Assembly: GCF_022539315.1 (NCBI RefSeq) | Contig: NC_066317.1 | Coordinates: 65,877,179 to 65,941,178 of the forward strand | Direction of reading: 5' to 3' | Length of the DNA stretch: 64,000 nt | Source of the DNA: Serinus canaria | Lineage: Eukaryota; Chordata; Aves; Passeriformes; Fringillidae | In this document: positions 1 to 12,700 of the stretch, piece after piece | How the letters are laid out: each line of letters begins with the position of its first letter | Position numbering within the stretch: position 1 is the first letter of the stretch | Made by a program: the position numbers and the translations under genes | Notes under the pieces: model-generated | Databases searched by the model: none | Seen by the model: only the letters and a program-made list of their open reading frames with translations | What the model was told of the DNA's origin: nothing

Positions 1-1302
1 CTGCTTCTTACCAGTGCTGTGGTTTTATCTAGATTCTTATACATTCTGCTGGGAAATGCATGTCCTTTCTTGTTGGAAATTTTCATCCCTGAAAAAGAGC
101 TTTTATTCTGCACCAGAACATACATGAGAAATGGCAGCTGAGACCCTGAATCTTTGAAATTGCTGTGCTAAAAGACAGAGCCCCCCATTCTTCCAGCAAG
201 CTGATTTCACTGCTCTCAGATGGATGGCATTGCAATTTGACTATATCAAATGTGGTGCATGTGCCCAGTTTCCCACCTGAATTTCTTTATTGGTGTCCAT
301 TCTTCTTTATTTACCACTCCCCACTTCTTCTCAGCAGCAGTGTGTTTTTTCCTCAGATGACTGATAGGTGCATTTCTTAGCTTAGAGTCAAGAGTGGAGA
401 TCTCAGGGAATTGCATCTACTCAGATGTGAGGAATTATTTACAATTGCAGCTGGGATCTATTATTTCTTTAGCCCCAATTCACTTTATGTGACCTGTTTG
501 CTTAATAGCATTCTCCTTTATTGCCCCCAAAAAATTATAGGATACCAGATCAAATCCTTTATTGATATCTTAGTCCCAATATAACAGAGCTATAACCTTT
601 ATTGTTGCAATTTTATACCATCAGAAAAAATAATATCTACTACCTAAAGCAAACCTGTTGACTGTTTCCATATGTGTAGCAAAGGATGAGACACAGCACC
701 TCCATTTCTCTGTTTCCCTTCACATTTTAGGAAGAAAATAGTGGATATATGGCAATGCTTATGCCTGTGCTCCTAAACAAAGGGTTGACTGACAGGTATA
801 AAACTTATCCTAGAATCCCTTCTGATCCTCTGCTATAATGCAGCACTAGGAGTGACTGCTGCTGATGAGCTCTGGGATCTACAGGGTGCAACTGTGGGAC
901 TGAGCAACCCTCGTCTCCCACGTGAGGTGACCCCACCCTGGTGATGGACCACCCCAGGGGCCAGGCCCTGGGTGTGGATGGGAAGTGCACTCATTTCCTG
1001 GCTCTGCACAGCATCACCTCTAGGTCCTAAATCACTTTTTGGAGTGTGAAGCTTCCCCGTAGCCAGTGAAAAAGCTGGATGTGGGAAAGGCTTCAGCACG
1101 CAGGCAAATGGGAGTGAGAAAGGAGCAGAATGTCTATGTCCAGCCAGCTTTGGTCCTGCTGGTGGGACACTGAGGGCAAGGTGTCTCATTTACTGCATGG
1201 CCTAGGACATCCCTTGGGGACAGTGCCTGATATTGGCAGTGTTTGACTCACGTGCTTTGAGGTCCCCTGTGTCACAGGGTTTGTAACCTGCTGTGTCCCC
1301 AG
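1..1302 (+). other. SMYD1: SMYD1 last intron, 3' part
   Basis: Non-coding sequence directly upstream of the last SMYD1 coding exon. It ends in a pyrimidine-rich tract and AG acceptor at 1301-1302. No other exon, repeat or RNA gene was recognised here. Open frames in this stretch are short and unlike any known protein. Confidence 0.7.
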
Positions 1303-1461
1303 GTCATGCGTGTGCAGACAGAGATGGAGCTGCGCATGTTCCAGCAGAATGAGTTCATGTATTACAAGATGAGGGAAGCTGCCCTCAAGAACCAGAAGAT
1401 CCAAGTCATGCCTGAGCCCAGCAATGAGAATGCACCAAGCCTCTTCCACAAAAAGGAATAA
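1303..1461 (+). CDS. SMYD1: SMYD1 terminal coding exon (partial gene)
   Basis: This is the last exon of SMYD1, a SET and MYND domain lysine methyltransferase of heart and skeletal muscle that acts in the nucleus and on sarcomeric myosin. The exon opens at phase 0 after a CCCCAG acceptor and encodes 52 residues and a TAA stop. It contains TEMELRMF, QNEFMYYKMREAAL and the end LFHKKE. From memory, vertebrate SMYD1 ends almost identically (human ends LFHKKQ), so the identification is firm. The SET and MYND domains and the catalytic residues lie upstream of the window. The gene is convergent with FABP1. The methyltransferase core cannot be judged from this fragment. Confidence 0.93.
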   Translation, partial: VMRVQTEMELRMFQQNEFMYYKMREAALKNQKIQVMPEPSNENAPSLFHKKE

Positions 1462-1713
1462 ACCCAGAGCTTGGCACCAATTCACGCCTGCAATGTAAGA
1501 TCACCTGTGGCACTTCCAAACACTGGGAATGTGATACAGCAGTGGGATACATCCACAAGGATTGTTTCCAGTGGCACAAGTCTGACAGAATGGACCTGCT
1601 GGGGGAGAATCCTGAAAACTCTCCTGAGGGCTTAAAGCAGAAGAGGTCCTGGCAGAAACAACATCCCTTTTTCTATCACTAAGGCATTAAATAATCAAAG
1701 AAAAAAACCCTGT

Positions 1714-1719
1714 AATAAA
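1714..1719 (+). terminator. SMYD1: SMYD1 polyadenylation signal
   Basis: A canonical AATAAA lies about 250 bases after the SMYD1 stop codon and is followed by T-rich sequence. This suits the 3' end of the last exon. Confidence 0.7.
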
Positions 1720-1739
1720 AATATTTACATTTTTATTGG

Positions 1740-3588
1740 AAGCATGTTTTTCTCTACATATGTCCTGGTTTTGAATTCCTTAGTTAAATTTTGATTGATT
1801 GTTCCCAATAGGTTCTACCACTTCCTTGTGATGACATAATTTCTTTCCAGTGGCATCCAAGGGATGATAGAAGTGGGAAGCCAGTCCCAAGAAGTGTCAT
1901 GTACACCTGTGGGCAATGAATGCAAACTGAACAAGACCCACAGATGGTGTTTTGTGTTAAATGATGTTTCTTCTGATGAAAAACTGCTGGAAATGATTTT
2001 CAGCTGGCACAGGTGCAACATTGAACTGTGGGCCATTTGCAAGTGAGACTAATGGAATCATTACATCAAGATAAGTTAATTGAGATAAATTATTCTCCTT
2101 AGTTACAAATCAGAAAATGTCCACAGTGATGGACATGGGGCCATGACGGAAGCCAGTTGCTGTATTTTGGTGTACTGACTGTATGGATTGTTCTAACTGG
2201 ACAAGGAGTTTCCAGGGAGGGGAATCTACCCTTGCTCATCTTTAGGGTGAGCTGGGGGCTCTGATGCCTTAGAACATCCTTCCCTTTTAACTTAGATATT
2301 TAATCAATTTTGCACTGAGGAACAAAGGATAGTCCATAGATCAGCTGCCAGTGGACTGCCAACAGAATTAAGGAGAAGTGAAAAGTTGGATTTCTAGACT
2401 TAAAAAAAAGTATTTGTTGTTTGACTTAAAAAAAAGTATTTGTTGTTTGTCTCAAAATCCAACTGATTTCCTTCAGACTTTCAGTGGCAGCCAGGAGAGG
2501 AAAAGGTTTATTCAAGAATCCCCTACCTGCTCCTCAGCACAAGAAAACAAAACCAGATCTTTTCCTCTTTGACATTTCTCAGTGACTTTGCTGATGTTTC
2601 TCAAGATGTGAGTTCACTAAAGACCAACACCTGAATTTTAGGCATTATTTAGCTAAACCCTTCCATTTGTCTGTGAGGTGCCTCTGCTGCCCTGCGTGAC
2701 AATCCATATTGGTTCAGTTCTTGGCATGAGGATCAATGTTGATCTGTGATATGAAAACCTTTCCTGGGCACAGAGGAGTCCTGGCAGCAGCCTTGGAAAA
2801 GGCAGGTAAGAGGAAAGAGTTTCCTTTCCTGTGTGCAGCAGAAAACCACATCTCCATTTGGCTTGAAGTGCCAAGCAAAAGTACAGGAGATGACTTTGGT
2901 GCTCCCTCTGTCTACACTGTGAACAACCAGCCCATCTCCTTCCAGGAGAGAAAACCTGTATTTCACCCTGGAAGAAGTGTCTCATTCCAGTTCAACCCAA
3001 TTTATCAGGTGCAGCTTGGGGTGAAACACACATTGAATACCTGAAGGGAGTTGTGACCCTCCTGCTGGTGGAAAGGGGTGGGGAGGAGATGGGAATGGAG
3101 TGGCCAGAGCCTTTAGGGTTGGATCCCACTGCAGAGGTGTGAGGATGAAGGCAGCAGCTGGTAGCCCGTGCTGGTTTCTTTCCCAAGGCAGCTTTCCAAA
3201 CAGGATCACTGGCGTTTCCTTGACTCCACTGAAACCACCCCAAATCCTTTGGCCCTGCTGGTCCCTCTGATCACTTTGGCCATGTCTGCAAGGAAAGGGA
3301 ACAGAGCCCTTTTCCTGTCCAGTGCTCCCTAGCCCACATCAACCATGGGTATCCCCAGCAGGCTGCTGGCACTTGTCCCCAGGAAAGGGCTGGAAGAACA
3401 TTCATCAGCAGTGTCACTCAGTGGCTCTGAGCCTGTGCCTTGCCTCAGCTCCATTCTCCAATACCAGCACACCCTTAGATCAGTTTGTTGTCCAATTTCT
3501 ACCATTGCTTCCATGAGCTTTGGAGGCTTGTATCTGTTTATAACACCAATGAAGAGGTTGATGACAATGAAGAGGATTCAATAAAATT
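1740..3588. other. SMYD1-FABP1 intergenic region
   Basis: Spacer between two convergent genes. Apart from one 26-base tandem duplication it shows no gene, transposon or RNA structure that I can support. Confidence 0.6.
2397..2448. repeat. 26-bp perfect tandem duplication
   Basis: Two identical 26-base units in tandem, each starting GACTTAAAAAAAAG and ending TTGTTGTTT. It is probably a recent slippage duplication and may vary in the population. Confidence 0.9.
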
Positions 3589-3594
3589 TTTATT
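3589..3594 (-). terminator. FABP1: FABP1 polyadenylation signal
   Basis: TTTATT on the + strand reads as AATAAA on the - strand, 48 bases past the FABP1 stop. This gives a short 3' UTR, usual for this family. Confidence 0.75.
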
Positions 3595-3641
3595 TTAATG
3601 GCCACATTTTACACAGTAAACTATTGGCATGTGTAATATAT

Positions 3642-3692
3642 CTAGATTCTCTTGCTGACTCTCTTCATGGTGAGGTCACCCATGGTCACTGT
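3642..3692 (-). CDS. FABP1: FABP1 exon 4
   Basis: Encodes residues 112-127, [16 protein letters not shown], and a TAG stop. It follows a TTTTTCAG acceptor. Confidence 0.95.
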   Translation of the reverse strand, partial: TVTMGDLTMKRVSKRI

Positions 3693-6608
3693 CTGAAAAA
3701 GAAATGGAAAGTGTTAGCTTTTTATGAATTTGTAGAATCATTGAATATCTCAAGTTGGAAGGCACACATAAGGATCATCAAGGTATTTAGCTCCAAACTG
3801 TACTTAGGATATGGTCTTGCAAATCAAAATAGGACTGATCCCCAGTCTGTCTCTCATAAACTGGATTTTTAAAGCTTTAAATTACTTCATGACTATTCCA
3901 AAGCACGTAGGGATAAGCTGGCATCCCTCAGGTGGGATCAGTTTGCCTCACCTTTCTGCTCTAAGAGTGCCAAGCCCTGGCACATAACTTTTCCTCTGGG
4001 TGGGGGAGAAAATGCCCTCTTTACCTGAAACTTTGATCAGCCATGCCTAAACTGGGGTCTAAAAAAGTACTTTCTGGATCATACTCTAATGAGAAACTGC
4101 CATCAGCTCCTGGTTGCAGAGCCTGTGTGCAAGCACGTGCTCTGCTCCAGCACCTCCCAGTGCCTCTGTAGCTTCCTAGGGCAGGCTCCTGAAGGCAGCC
4201 CTGTTGTTCCAGCCATTGCCCTTCTACACTCACATAGGTAATGGTGTCTCCGTTGAGCTCCATGACGGATTTCATCCCTTTCACCTCTGTGACCAGTTTG
4301 TTGTTACCCTCCATCTGCACAACAACCTGGTGGAAGACAGAAGCATTCATGTTATTGCTGGAGACCACCTCGATCCCTGCAGGTTGTCCTTCCCCTGCTG
4401 TAGCAGGAGGGGACTGCAGAGCCACCTGAGCTGCACATCTGGAAAGGCTACAGACAGCACCAGCACCCCAAAGCAGCTGTCACTGATCAATGAAATAATC
4501 AAATAAATAAGACAGCAAAGCCCATTTCTGTTTATCTGTCTTGCCCGGCTATAAGATGTGTTCATTTGCCCTTGAGCTGCCGATGTACAGAGGCTAAAAT
4601 CTTCTAATAACTATTTCCCCCTGGTTTATGCCAAAAGGAGTGCAGTGATGCTGGAAATGGTGACACAGCTGGTAGAGCTCTCAGAGCCCCATTCACAGGG
4701 CATTTCTTTGGTTATCACCCCTCCTGCTTTCAAAAGTCCCTGCAATTCCATCTTCTCCTGAGGCAGAGATGAGAGGCAGATTTCGCCAGTGGTGTTGCCT
4801 TGACTTTCTATGAACCATTGGAAACTCATGTCCAGGAAAGGGAGCACCCCAGTTCAAGGGTGGTAACTCCTCACCTTGCCAAATCATCTCCCCCAGGGTA
4901 ATCTGAAGCAGTGGGAAAGGCTAGCAGAGAAGCTAACAGCTACTGGGACTTAAAAGGAGAGATTTATTGCTTTATGACTGATAATCTGATTTTCCTGCAG
5001 TACCTTTGAGTCAACAAAATTAAGGCAGAAGTATGTATTGTGTTGCAACATGATACAAAGTCAATCCTTTTCCACCTCACATCTTTCAGAACTCTTCCTG
5101 TCAAAAATTTTTACCAAAGCATCTCTATTCCCCTTTTCCAAATGGGATATTAAAACACTGGTTTCTAGTGTTTTCCAAAATCACTATTGAAATAGATTCA
5201 GAAATACAAGGCTTCTTCTGCAGGAAGGGCAGTGCATTAATTAATACCTGTGGTATGGTCAGTCCCTTTACTCATATGCAGAGTGAATGGCTGGAAAAGA
5301 AATTGAATGTCCCTGAGCCCCCATGGCCCTGGCAGAGGAGGGGCTGCTCACTCACCTTTGCTTTCTCTCCATTCAGCATCTCTATCTCACTTTCCTCCCC
5401 AAGGGTGAACTGGTTTTTTATCACTTTGGAGCCAGCATTTATGGTAATCATGAATTTTTTCCCATCCTGCACAATTTCTGAGACGCTCTTGAGGTCCTTG
5501 CCCTTCTGGATCTGGTCCTCAGGGAGCCCTGCCCAGGAACAAGAGACATTGAGTGCACGGTGGAGCCATCTGTGGGCAAATTGCTGCTGCTGAACAAATC
5601 AATGTAGCAGGATTTGGTGACCTACAGTTGGGAAAATTTCTATTCCAATGTGGAAAAACCTTTCAGTGATGGTGCTTCCCTAAGAGCCATATGTCCCCGA
5701 GTCTGCTGGGGAGGAAGATTAAAACTGTCATCCTGAATTTTGTGTGAGAACTAGACATGTCCCATGTCTTGCTGATCTGACTGGGAGTACAAACACCACC
5801 TCCCTGTCTAAGAATAAATCCTTCACTAACAGGCAAGGAAAAATGGATTAAATCAAGACAGAATAAAGGAACAAAGAGTTTTTTTATGAGATTCAGGGTT
5901 CCTCAGAACTAGTTTATAAAATCTTCTCCCAAAGCCTGAAGGTGATCTGACAGGTAGAGCCCTTCTGGCACATAACCATACAGAAATATTGCAAAGCCCC
6001 CTGGATCCCTGCAGGATCACATTCCCTGTCTCAGACACAAGTGAAAATCTAACATTCGTCATTTAGCATTTAAACAACACCAACTATTGTTCTGATGAAT
6101 GGTGGGATGTGAGGCTGTTTAGCACCACAGCACAGTGGCTGAGCAATGTCCTGCTTGCCTTCAAATTTCACAGCCTGATGGAGCAAGTCTGCAGTGCCCC
6201 TAAGCCACCAAGGTCCTGCTGGCTTACCACATGTGTGCAGCACTCAGCCACACTGGCCAGTGGCTGCAGAACCTGTCAGGACTGACTTCCTGCAAGCCAT
6301 AAAACTTCACCCATCATCTCCTGATCTCCCACCCCAGACAGAAAGATGCCTTCTCTTCTATTTTGTGATCACATCTCCACACAAATACATTTAAAATCCC
6401 AATAATTACAAGGTGACAGACAGAAATAGGAAATCTCAGAGATGTCTCAATCTACATAATCTCAACATCAGCACAGTTGGCTCCCAAAAATCAGTGGGAT
6501 CTGCAGAGACAAAGCAGTACATAGCACATGCAGGCACATACCGAGGGCTTTCATAAAGGGCTCAAAGTTTTCCTGGCGCTGGAGCTCATATTTTCCAGTG
6601 AAGCTCAT
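3642..6608 (-). CDS. FABP1: FABP1, liver fatty acid-binding protein
   Basis: Complete gene for the cytosolic carrier of long-chain fatty acids, acyl-CoA and bile-type ligands in hepatocytes and enterocytes. Coding exons on the - strand are 6608-6542, 5528-5356, 4326-4234 and 3692-3642: 67, 173, 93 and 51 bases, together 127 codons and a TAG stop. That is exactly the length of vertebrate FABP1. The four-exon layout is that of all intracellular lipid-binding proteins. The protein starts [10 protein letters not shown], the family signature. It continues with [12 protein letters not shown] (helix-turn-helix lid), [30 protein letters not shown] and [10 protein letters not shown], and ends [10 protein letters not shown]. 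The KR near the end carries the ligand-contacting arginine of FABP1. Introns begin with GT and end with AG. The start ATG sits about 65 bases downstream of a TATA box. The gene looks intact. Confidence 0.97.
3732..3795 (-). mobile_element. Old CR1 LINE 3' end in FABP1 intron 3
   Basis: The segment reads TAGAATCATTGAATATCTCA, then AAGTTGGAAGG and GGATCATC. This is a worn version of the CR1 3' end in reverse orientation. It is heavily diverged, and its outer boundary is uncertain. Confidence 0.55.
4234..4326 (-). CDS. FABP1: FABP1 exon 3
   Basis: Encodes residues 81-111, starting VVVQMEG and ending GDTITY. It is flanked by a CCACCAG acceptor and a GTGAGTG donor. The length of 93 bases matches mammalian exon 3. 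Confidence 0.96.
5356..5528 (-). CDS. FABP1: FABP1 exon 2
   Basis: Encodes residues 23-80, from GLPEDQIQ to NGEKAK. The first codon is split after its first base. The 173 bases match the conserved size of this exon, and the donor is GTGAGTG. Confidence 0.96.
6542..6608 (-). CDS. FABP1: FABP1 exon 1 coding part
   Basis: Encodes residues 1-22 from [10 protein letters not shown] to FMKAL, plus the first base of the Gly23 codon. The donor is GTATGTG. Confidence 0.96.
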
Positions 6609-6671
6609 GGTGGAAAAGCTCTCTATGCTCCTAACACAAGAGAAGGTGCCTTGCTGGTAAGCAGAGCTTGG

Positions 6672-6678
6672 TTTTATA
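6672..6678 (-). promoter_or_regulatory. FABP1: FABP1 TATA box
   Basis: TATAAAA on the - strand, about 65 bases upstream of the FABP1 ATG. Transcription should start near 6640-6650, leaving a 5' UTR of about 40 bases. Confidence 0.75.
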
Positions 6679-6699
6679 TCATCCTTCTGCCTTAAAAGT

Positions 6700-6712
6700 T
6701 GGCCAGAGGTAA
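6700..6712 (-). promoter_or_regulatory. FABP1: Candidate DR1 (PPAR/HNF4) site of FABP1
   Basis: The - strand reads TTACCTCTGGCCA, two nuclear-receptor half sites spaced by one base, just upstream of the TATA box. Mammalian FABP1 promoters carry a PPAR-responsive DR1 at about this place, so fatty-acid induction is likely. Binding here is inferred. Confidence 0.5.
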
Positions 6713-6737
6713 GATGATGTAATTGGTTTATGGGCAT

Positions 6738-6751
6738 GTTCAAACATTAAC
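6738..6751 (-). promoter_or_regulatory. FABP1: Candidate HNF1 site of FABP1
   Basis: The - strand reads GTTAATGTTTGAAC, one perfect HNF1 half site (GTTAAT) and one imperfect one. It lies about 65 bases upstream of the TATA box. HNF1 drives FABP1 in mammalian liver and gut. Confidence 0.45.
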
Positions 6752-9700
6752 GTAAAACTGGGCAATGGTCAGAGATAAATTGTTCTTCATTTTACAGATC
6801 ACAATTTACAATGTGGGGGCAGGGAAAACCCCATAAAATACATTTTATGGAGGTTGCAATGTGGCATCCATAAACAAATGATAAAAATATAATAATAATT
6901 GGGCAAAGAGTCTCATTATCAGAGGAAAAAGCCAAATCATCTAATGAGTTTGTAGTCTGGAAGCACGTATGGGGAGGAGGAGAATGTGGTGACTGTGTGT
7001 CCCCTGGGGCTGACACTGGGGGGTTTCTGCTCACTGGTGTCTGCATGGTGGATCTTTGGCACTGGCAGAATAGTGGCTGCACACTGGCAGGGACTGACTC
7101 ACTCACAGACCTGTGCTGGTGGGGTTTGGTGTAACCCAAATGTAGCAGCAGCACAAACCCATCGCTGTCCTCTAAGAAAAATACTCCATATCAATTCCTG
7201 GCTTTGCACTGGCCCACCTGAAGACTGCAGTTTGAATCAGACAGACCTCTGTGGCCCTGTGTGGATTGAGAGCTGGTGCCATTAGTGATCTACCAAATCA
7301 CTTTCATCTCCTTTTACAATAGGAGCCACATTCACTCGTGTACTGAAGAAGCATTCCAGCCCTTGGAGCTGCAATTCTCTCAAGTGCCACATCAGAAGAA
7401 GGGCCAGCAGCAGCCTCCAAGCTGAGCCAAATTCCTCCCTCCAAAGCAGGACTCAGAGCTGGGCTCCTCTTCCAGTCCTGTCTCTTTGGCTGAGCACCCC
7501 AGCATTGCTTCATGGCATCTGAGCATCCATCCTCTGGGTCTGAACTCCCAGGCTGGGCTTCTTGCCTCAGTGAATTCCTCCTCCCTCCCAAAGTCAGCTC
7601 ACACCTTTGTCCTTTTTTGAAGTGAAATAATGTATAAGAAAGAAAAAGACCTATCTCCTTCCAATTTGGAGATGCTGTCAGAGCCTTCTGCTGCAGTCTG
7701 TCCAGCTGCTGCCACCTCAGCCCTGCTCTCTGTGCTGCAGTAGTGAGCCTCAGTTTCTGGTTAATTAGTACAGGCAGTGTCTGCCAGATGAGGCAAGAGA
7801 GGGAAAACCTTGGCTGGTGGGACAGACAGTGGATGAAGTTGTCTGGGAGGGGGAAAATTCCGTAGGGACATCATCCCTGTGCACCCTGGAGGGAGCCAGG
7901 CAGGTTCATGGAGGGATGGATTGATCAGCAATTCCTCCAAACAGCTTTTTGTTTTGTTTTGGTTTTTTTTCCATTTTATCCCTTCAGGAATGATGTCACG
8001 TTAGGAACTGCTTTTGATTTTTATGCCTGCCTCAGGTGAACAGCCCGGTGTCACACGGGGTTGTGCTGACATGTCCCTTTTCAGTGTCCTCTTCATGGGG
8101 ACAGCGGTGACTGACCTCTTTTGCTGTGTCCTGGAAGCACCCTGAGCTGCTAGATCCCTGCCTCCTGTCAGCCAACATTCTCTGGCCATGGGCTGCCTGG
8201 AAGCACATGTGTGCCTCCCACATTTTCATGTGCTGGACCTCCAGCTGCTCCTCCAGGCAATTCAGGTTCCCTCTCTTTGCATGATGGGGAGAGAGATTAG
8301 TCTTGAAAAAAACTGTTCTTAGTTCCTAGGCCCACAGTGTCCATGGAGATGAAGCTCCTAAGGGCTGGATGTCACTCATCAAATGTTGAAAGTAGAATAT
8401 AATTGGCCAGGACTCTCTTGGTAATAGGGCAGAAATTTTTCCATTCACAGAAATGGAGAACTCATGAGAGAATTCACCCCATTTGGAACCTAAGTCGTTT
8501 TCTGTAGGTATCCTCTCCTCTTCTGCTTACTGTGAATAGCTATCATAAATCTGTGCTCCTGATTTGCTATTTCTAAGTGGGGATTATGGGTTGCTGTTAG
8601 AAAGTTTGGAAATGTGACTAACTGATTTTTGATCAATGAACAAAAATAAAACCTCTTTGTGTTCCGTTGGGCTCAATGTTCTTTTATTTTCTGTAGCAAA
8701 GATATGCAGTTCGTTCTAAAGAAAGGAGAAATGCTTATTGAATGAAATTTGGCCAAGGTACTTATTATCTAGCCAGGCCTGCTGAGCAAATGGCAGGTGA
8801 GATAAACTTAATCTCAATAGCAAAGTTCAGAATACTTGTACATCTCCCCAACAGAATACAGCATCTTTTAAAGTATGATATAATTTAACTTTCCAAAAAA
8901 ATGCACTTGATTTGCATTAACATGAGGCCATGTCAATTGATAATTTGATAAAAGTAAATCCATACCCTAAAACTTGAATCTGGTTTGTATAAAGAGAAAA
9001 TGCATGGATCATTTTCAAAAATTATTGAGGAAGCTTCATCTTGAGGGAAGCCAGCAGGTACCTCAGTCTTTAAGCTGCCTTGAAAAAAAAGCTGAGGGTC
9101 TTAGAAGCTTGTCAGAAAAAAAAAAAAGACTGAAGTATCTTATTTCTGCTTTTTGCACCTGAATCAGAGATAGGGACATCCAGAACACCTTAGGCAAGAA
9201 TATCACCAGTGGATCAGACATGGTTTTGGCCAAATTTTAAACCCCACCTCCTCTGTCTCCCTGGGATTAATCTTCTTCATCCTGGGTCTCCAAGACCCAC
9301 CTCTTGAAGGAGAAGTGCTCAACCCAAATCTCCCAAATTGCAATTTGTGGCTGGTACCTCACATTACAACATCTTCCATAATCAAGAAAAGTTTGGCTCT
9401 GTCACCTCTGCCTGTGGAGCAGTTGCATCCTTTTATGACACCCCCTCAGCCCTTCCCTGGGATTCCTGAGCTCAGCTCTCAGCTCTCACTAAGAGCTGAG
9501 CCCTCAGCATCTGGGAAGCCACTCTCCTATCTGCACTGCTTGGTAAGTTGGGCATTATATCTAGGTTTTCAGTTTTACGGCTCCTACAGGAAAAAAAAGG
9601 TCTCTGCCTCCTCCAGTTCAAACTGAAACTCTTAATTAAGTTCTGAACTACAAAAATGACTTTACAGCCGAAGTATGGGGAGAGGCACTTCCTGTAGCCC

Positions 9701-12700
9701 AGGGGGAGGTCCCTGGCAGCCTTGTGGAGGTCTGGGAATGTCTTCATGCATCTCTTCTCCATCACCTCACTTGCTTCTCTTCTTTATCCCACCAGTGATT
9801 CCCCAGACTCCAGTGAATCCAGCACCTCAGAGCTTTAGGAAGCCAGGGTTGGGCTCTACACTAGGATTTTCTTGGCCCAGATGTGAAAGGTTATCTTTGA
9901 TGATTCAGTCCTGGATTTTTCTAGTGCAGGTCCATTTGGACACCCCAAAACCCCTAGACATTTTTTTAAAAAGCTTGGTCACAAGCTTGCCAGTCATGGA
10001 TGCCCAGGTGGACCCCCCTCTGCCTCAACCTATAGTATTGTTGGGTAATTCTATTTCTGCTGCCCTTGAACGTGGAAACTTGGTGTGCTGCCAGGTTTTC
10101 ACATCTCTGGTATGATTATTTTGAACTTTAAGGAACAAAGGTTTCTTCATTCAGGCCACATGGCTGCATTGCTTTGAAAGGTTGGATGGGATGGAGAAGA
10201 TGCTGCTGCTTGCTAGAGTTCTCCACCCCTCTTGGTTTTCCTTGTGCTGTGTTATCAAGACAGCACTGAGATTAAATACAGCATCTTTCCCAGATTTTTC
10301 TCTTTTTAAAATGCCCTTGGCAGTCTGCTGAGATTCCTGCCTCCAAGCTGTAACTTCCAGGCTGCAGATATGCAAGTGCCATTTCCTATAGGTTTAGATT
10401 AGATATGTCATTATCAGAGTTGTGATAAGAATGCAAAAGCAGGAGCTTGTGCAGAGAGCTGCTGCTTGATAAAGCTTTCCATCGATGCTGATATTCAGAG
10501 AAGAGCAGCCCTCAGCCCTTGTCATCTTACTGCAAAGGCACCAAAGGGAGCAAAGGGCTCGTATTGCTTCTTCAAGGTCAAAGTGGCTCCATCATTGATA
10601 GCACAAGAGCCTTAGCTATGCTTATCAGTGGTCACCTGGGGACCAGAGCTTACAGAAGAGTTGGACTTTGCTGCTGGGATCTTGCTTAACAATAGGAATA
10701 AAGCTGCTGGCTCTGCCACCCACATCCCATTCTCTTGCCTCCAGCATCTGTGCTGTAGAGCTGTGGCCTCTCTCCAGGCACAGGGACCCTCTGTTTATGC
10801 CCTCAGAGGATGTGAATTGTCCCAGCAGGTTGGCCTTTGGTGGGGTGAAGCTGCCCTCCATCCCACAGCCCAGCTCGTGGAGTCAGGGTAAAGGACTGAA
10901 AATGGTGCCTATTGCTTATGGAACTAGTTTGTGCCAGGACAAGGAAAGAAAATGTTGGGAAAGAAATGGAGCCACCAGCAGTCAATGTTCTTGAGTGAGG
11001 AAGGTCTGGAAGAGACCCCAAAAGCAGAGCCAGTGAAGATTTAACCAATGGTGCATCTTACCCCACAACATATCTGCAGTAGAACCATCTCCCTCTGATC
11101 CAGGCACATGAAGAGCCCCTGAGACACAGTGGGGACAAGGAAACTTTGATCTGAGCAAGTGCAGGAGACTGGTGTATTGGTATGGAAAGGGCAGCAGCCT
11201 CCAAATGCCCACAGGTGGTCAGATGAACTCCAGTCCTGGAGGGACACCTGGCTGTCACTGTGGACTCACCTGTCCAGCTGTGCTCCCCTTTGTCCTGATT
11301 TATCAAGCACAGTGGCTCACTCAGGGCTCCTCACAGAGGGTTGCAGGTGATTAGTCAAGGAGAGCATCTTGGGGCCAGACAAGTGTGGAGAGGAGCCTGT
11401 TCCTGTCTCTCCCTGAGGTAAATATATAACCACAATCTATATATAAAATGAAGGAAAGTCCAAGCAACAACCCCCAAGACCTTCCCTGGCAGATGGCACC
11501 CTTTGGCTGGGGAAAGCAGTGAGCCAAGAGTGATGCACCAGCCAGAGGGTCAGTGCTGAGGCTCACAGCTGCAAGGAGGGCAGAGTTGTATGGAGTCTGA
11601 CAGAAACTGAGCCTTCACCAGGTTCAGGGCCACAGAGGTGCTCCACGGGGAACAACCATGGTGCCAGCAAGAGCAGAGCTGTGGACAAAGCCTAGGATTG
11701 CCACTGTCCACTCGGTTATGTCGTGGTTTTATAGTCCAAGCACCTCCCTGAGCACAGGTATCCCCCTTTTGCAAGTTATGGAGCCTGACTTTTCCAAAGT
11801 CACCTGGAGAAGCTGATAAAGCATCTTCCTTGTCCAGTCCCTAACTGGGGGTCATAGAGCCCACATCCTATGGGACTGCAGATTTTTATTAAAAATATGG
11901 CTATGGGGTATAATGTAAACTTCAGCATGGTAGAACCACATTGCACAATCTTCTCCAGGATACAACAGCTTCTCTGATGTTCCACCAGAGATGCCAGCAC
12001 TGCACAATTCCTTGAGCTCCCCTTCTGCTCTGCCTTTATGAGTGGGCCCTGCACTTTGGCCCACAAGACCCAAACCACATCGCAGATGTCCTTGATGGTT
12101 GTGAAACACCTTGCTCTCAGGCAAGAACGTTGCACCCAAATGTGGGGAAAGGGCCGACATGCTGACAGCTCCTTGCCCTGCAAAATCACCAGAGGTGGAA
12201 AAGTCTCTATGTGCCCATTTGCAGATGAGAGGAGGAGATCCATGTAGAAGTTCTGCCTCACATCAGCTGAGATATTGGCAATTTAGATCAGATTTAGAAA
12301 CTGGGGGAAAGAGCCACCTTTGCTGTAGCACAGATGCAGCTTCGTACAGTTTAATTTATTTACCATCATACATTTCTGTTTTATTTCTCCTTGACATGAG
12401 GCTCAAATAAATAATTCTGGGTGCATGTTTGCCTGTGCAGCTGCAGACATTCTACAAACTTCCTTAGCCCCCTTTCTGGTGAAGATTCTGAGCCTGACTA
12501 AGCTGTGCCTGCCTCTGAGAAGGCACAACTGAAATACTTTTATTTCTGGTCAGAACCTTGCAGTTTTTACCTAGAATCTCCCTGCTCTCTCTGTGAATGT
12601 TCACACTTCAGCACATGAGAGAGCAGGGGACGCGTAACTTCAACAACCCCCAGTGATAAGCTCCTGTAGTTTTTCTCAGCCAATGTAACACACTTCCCAC

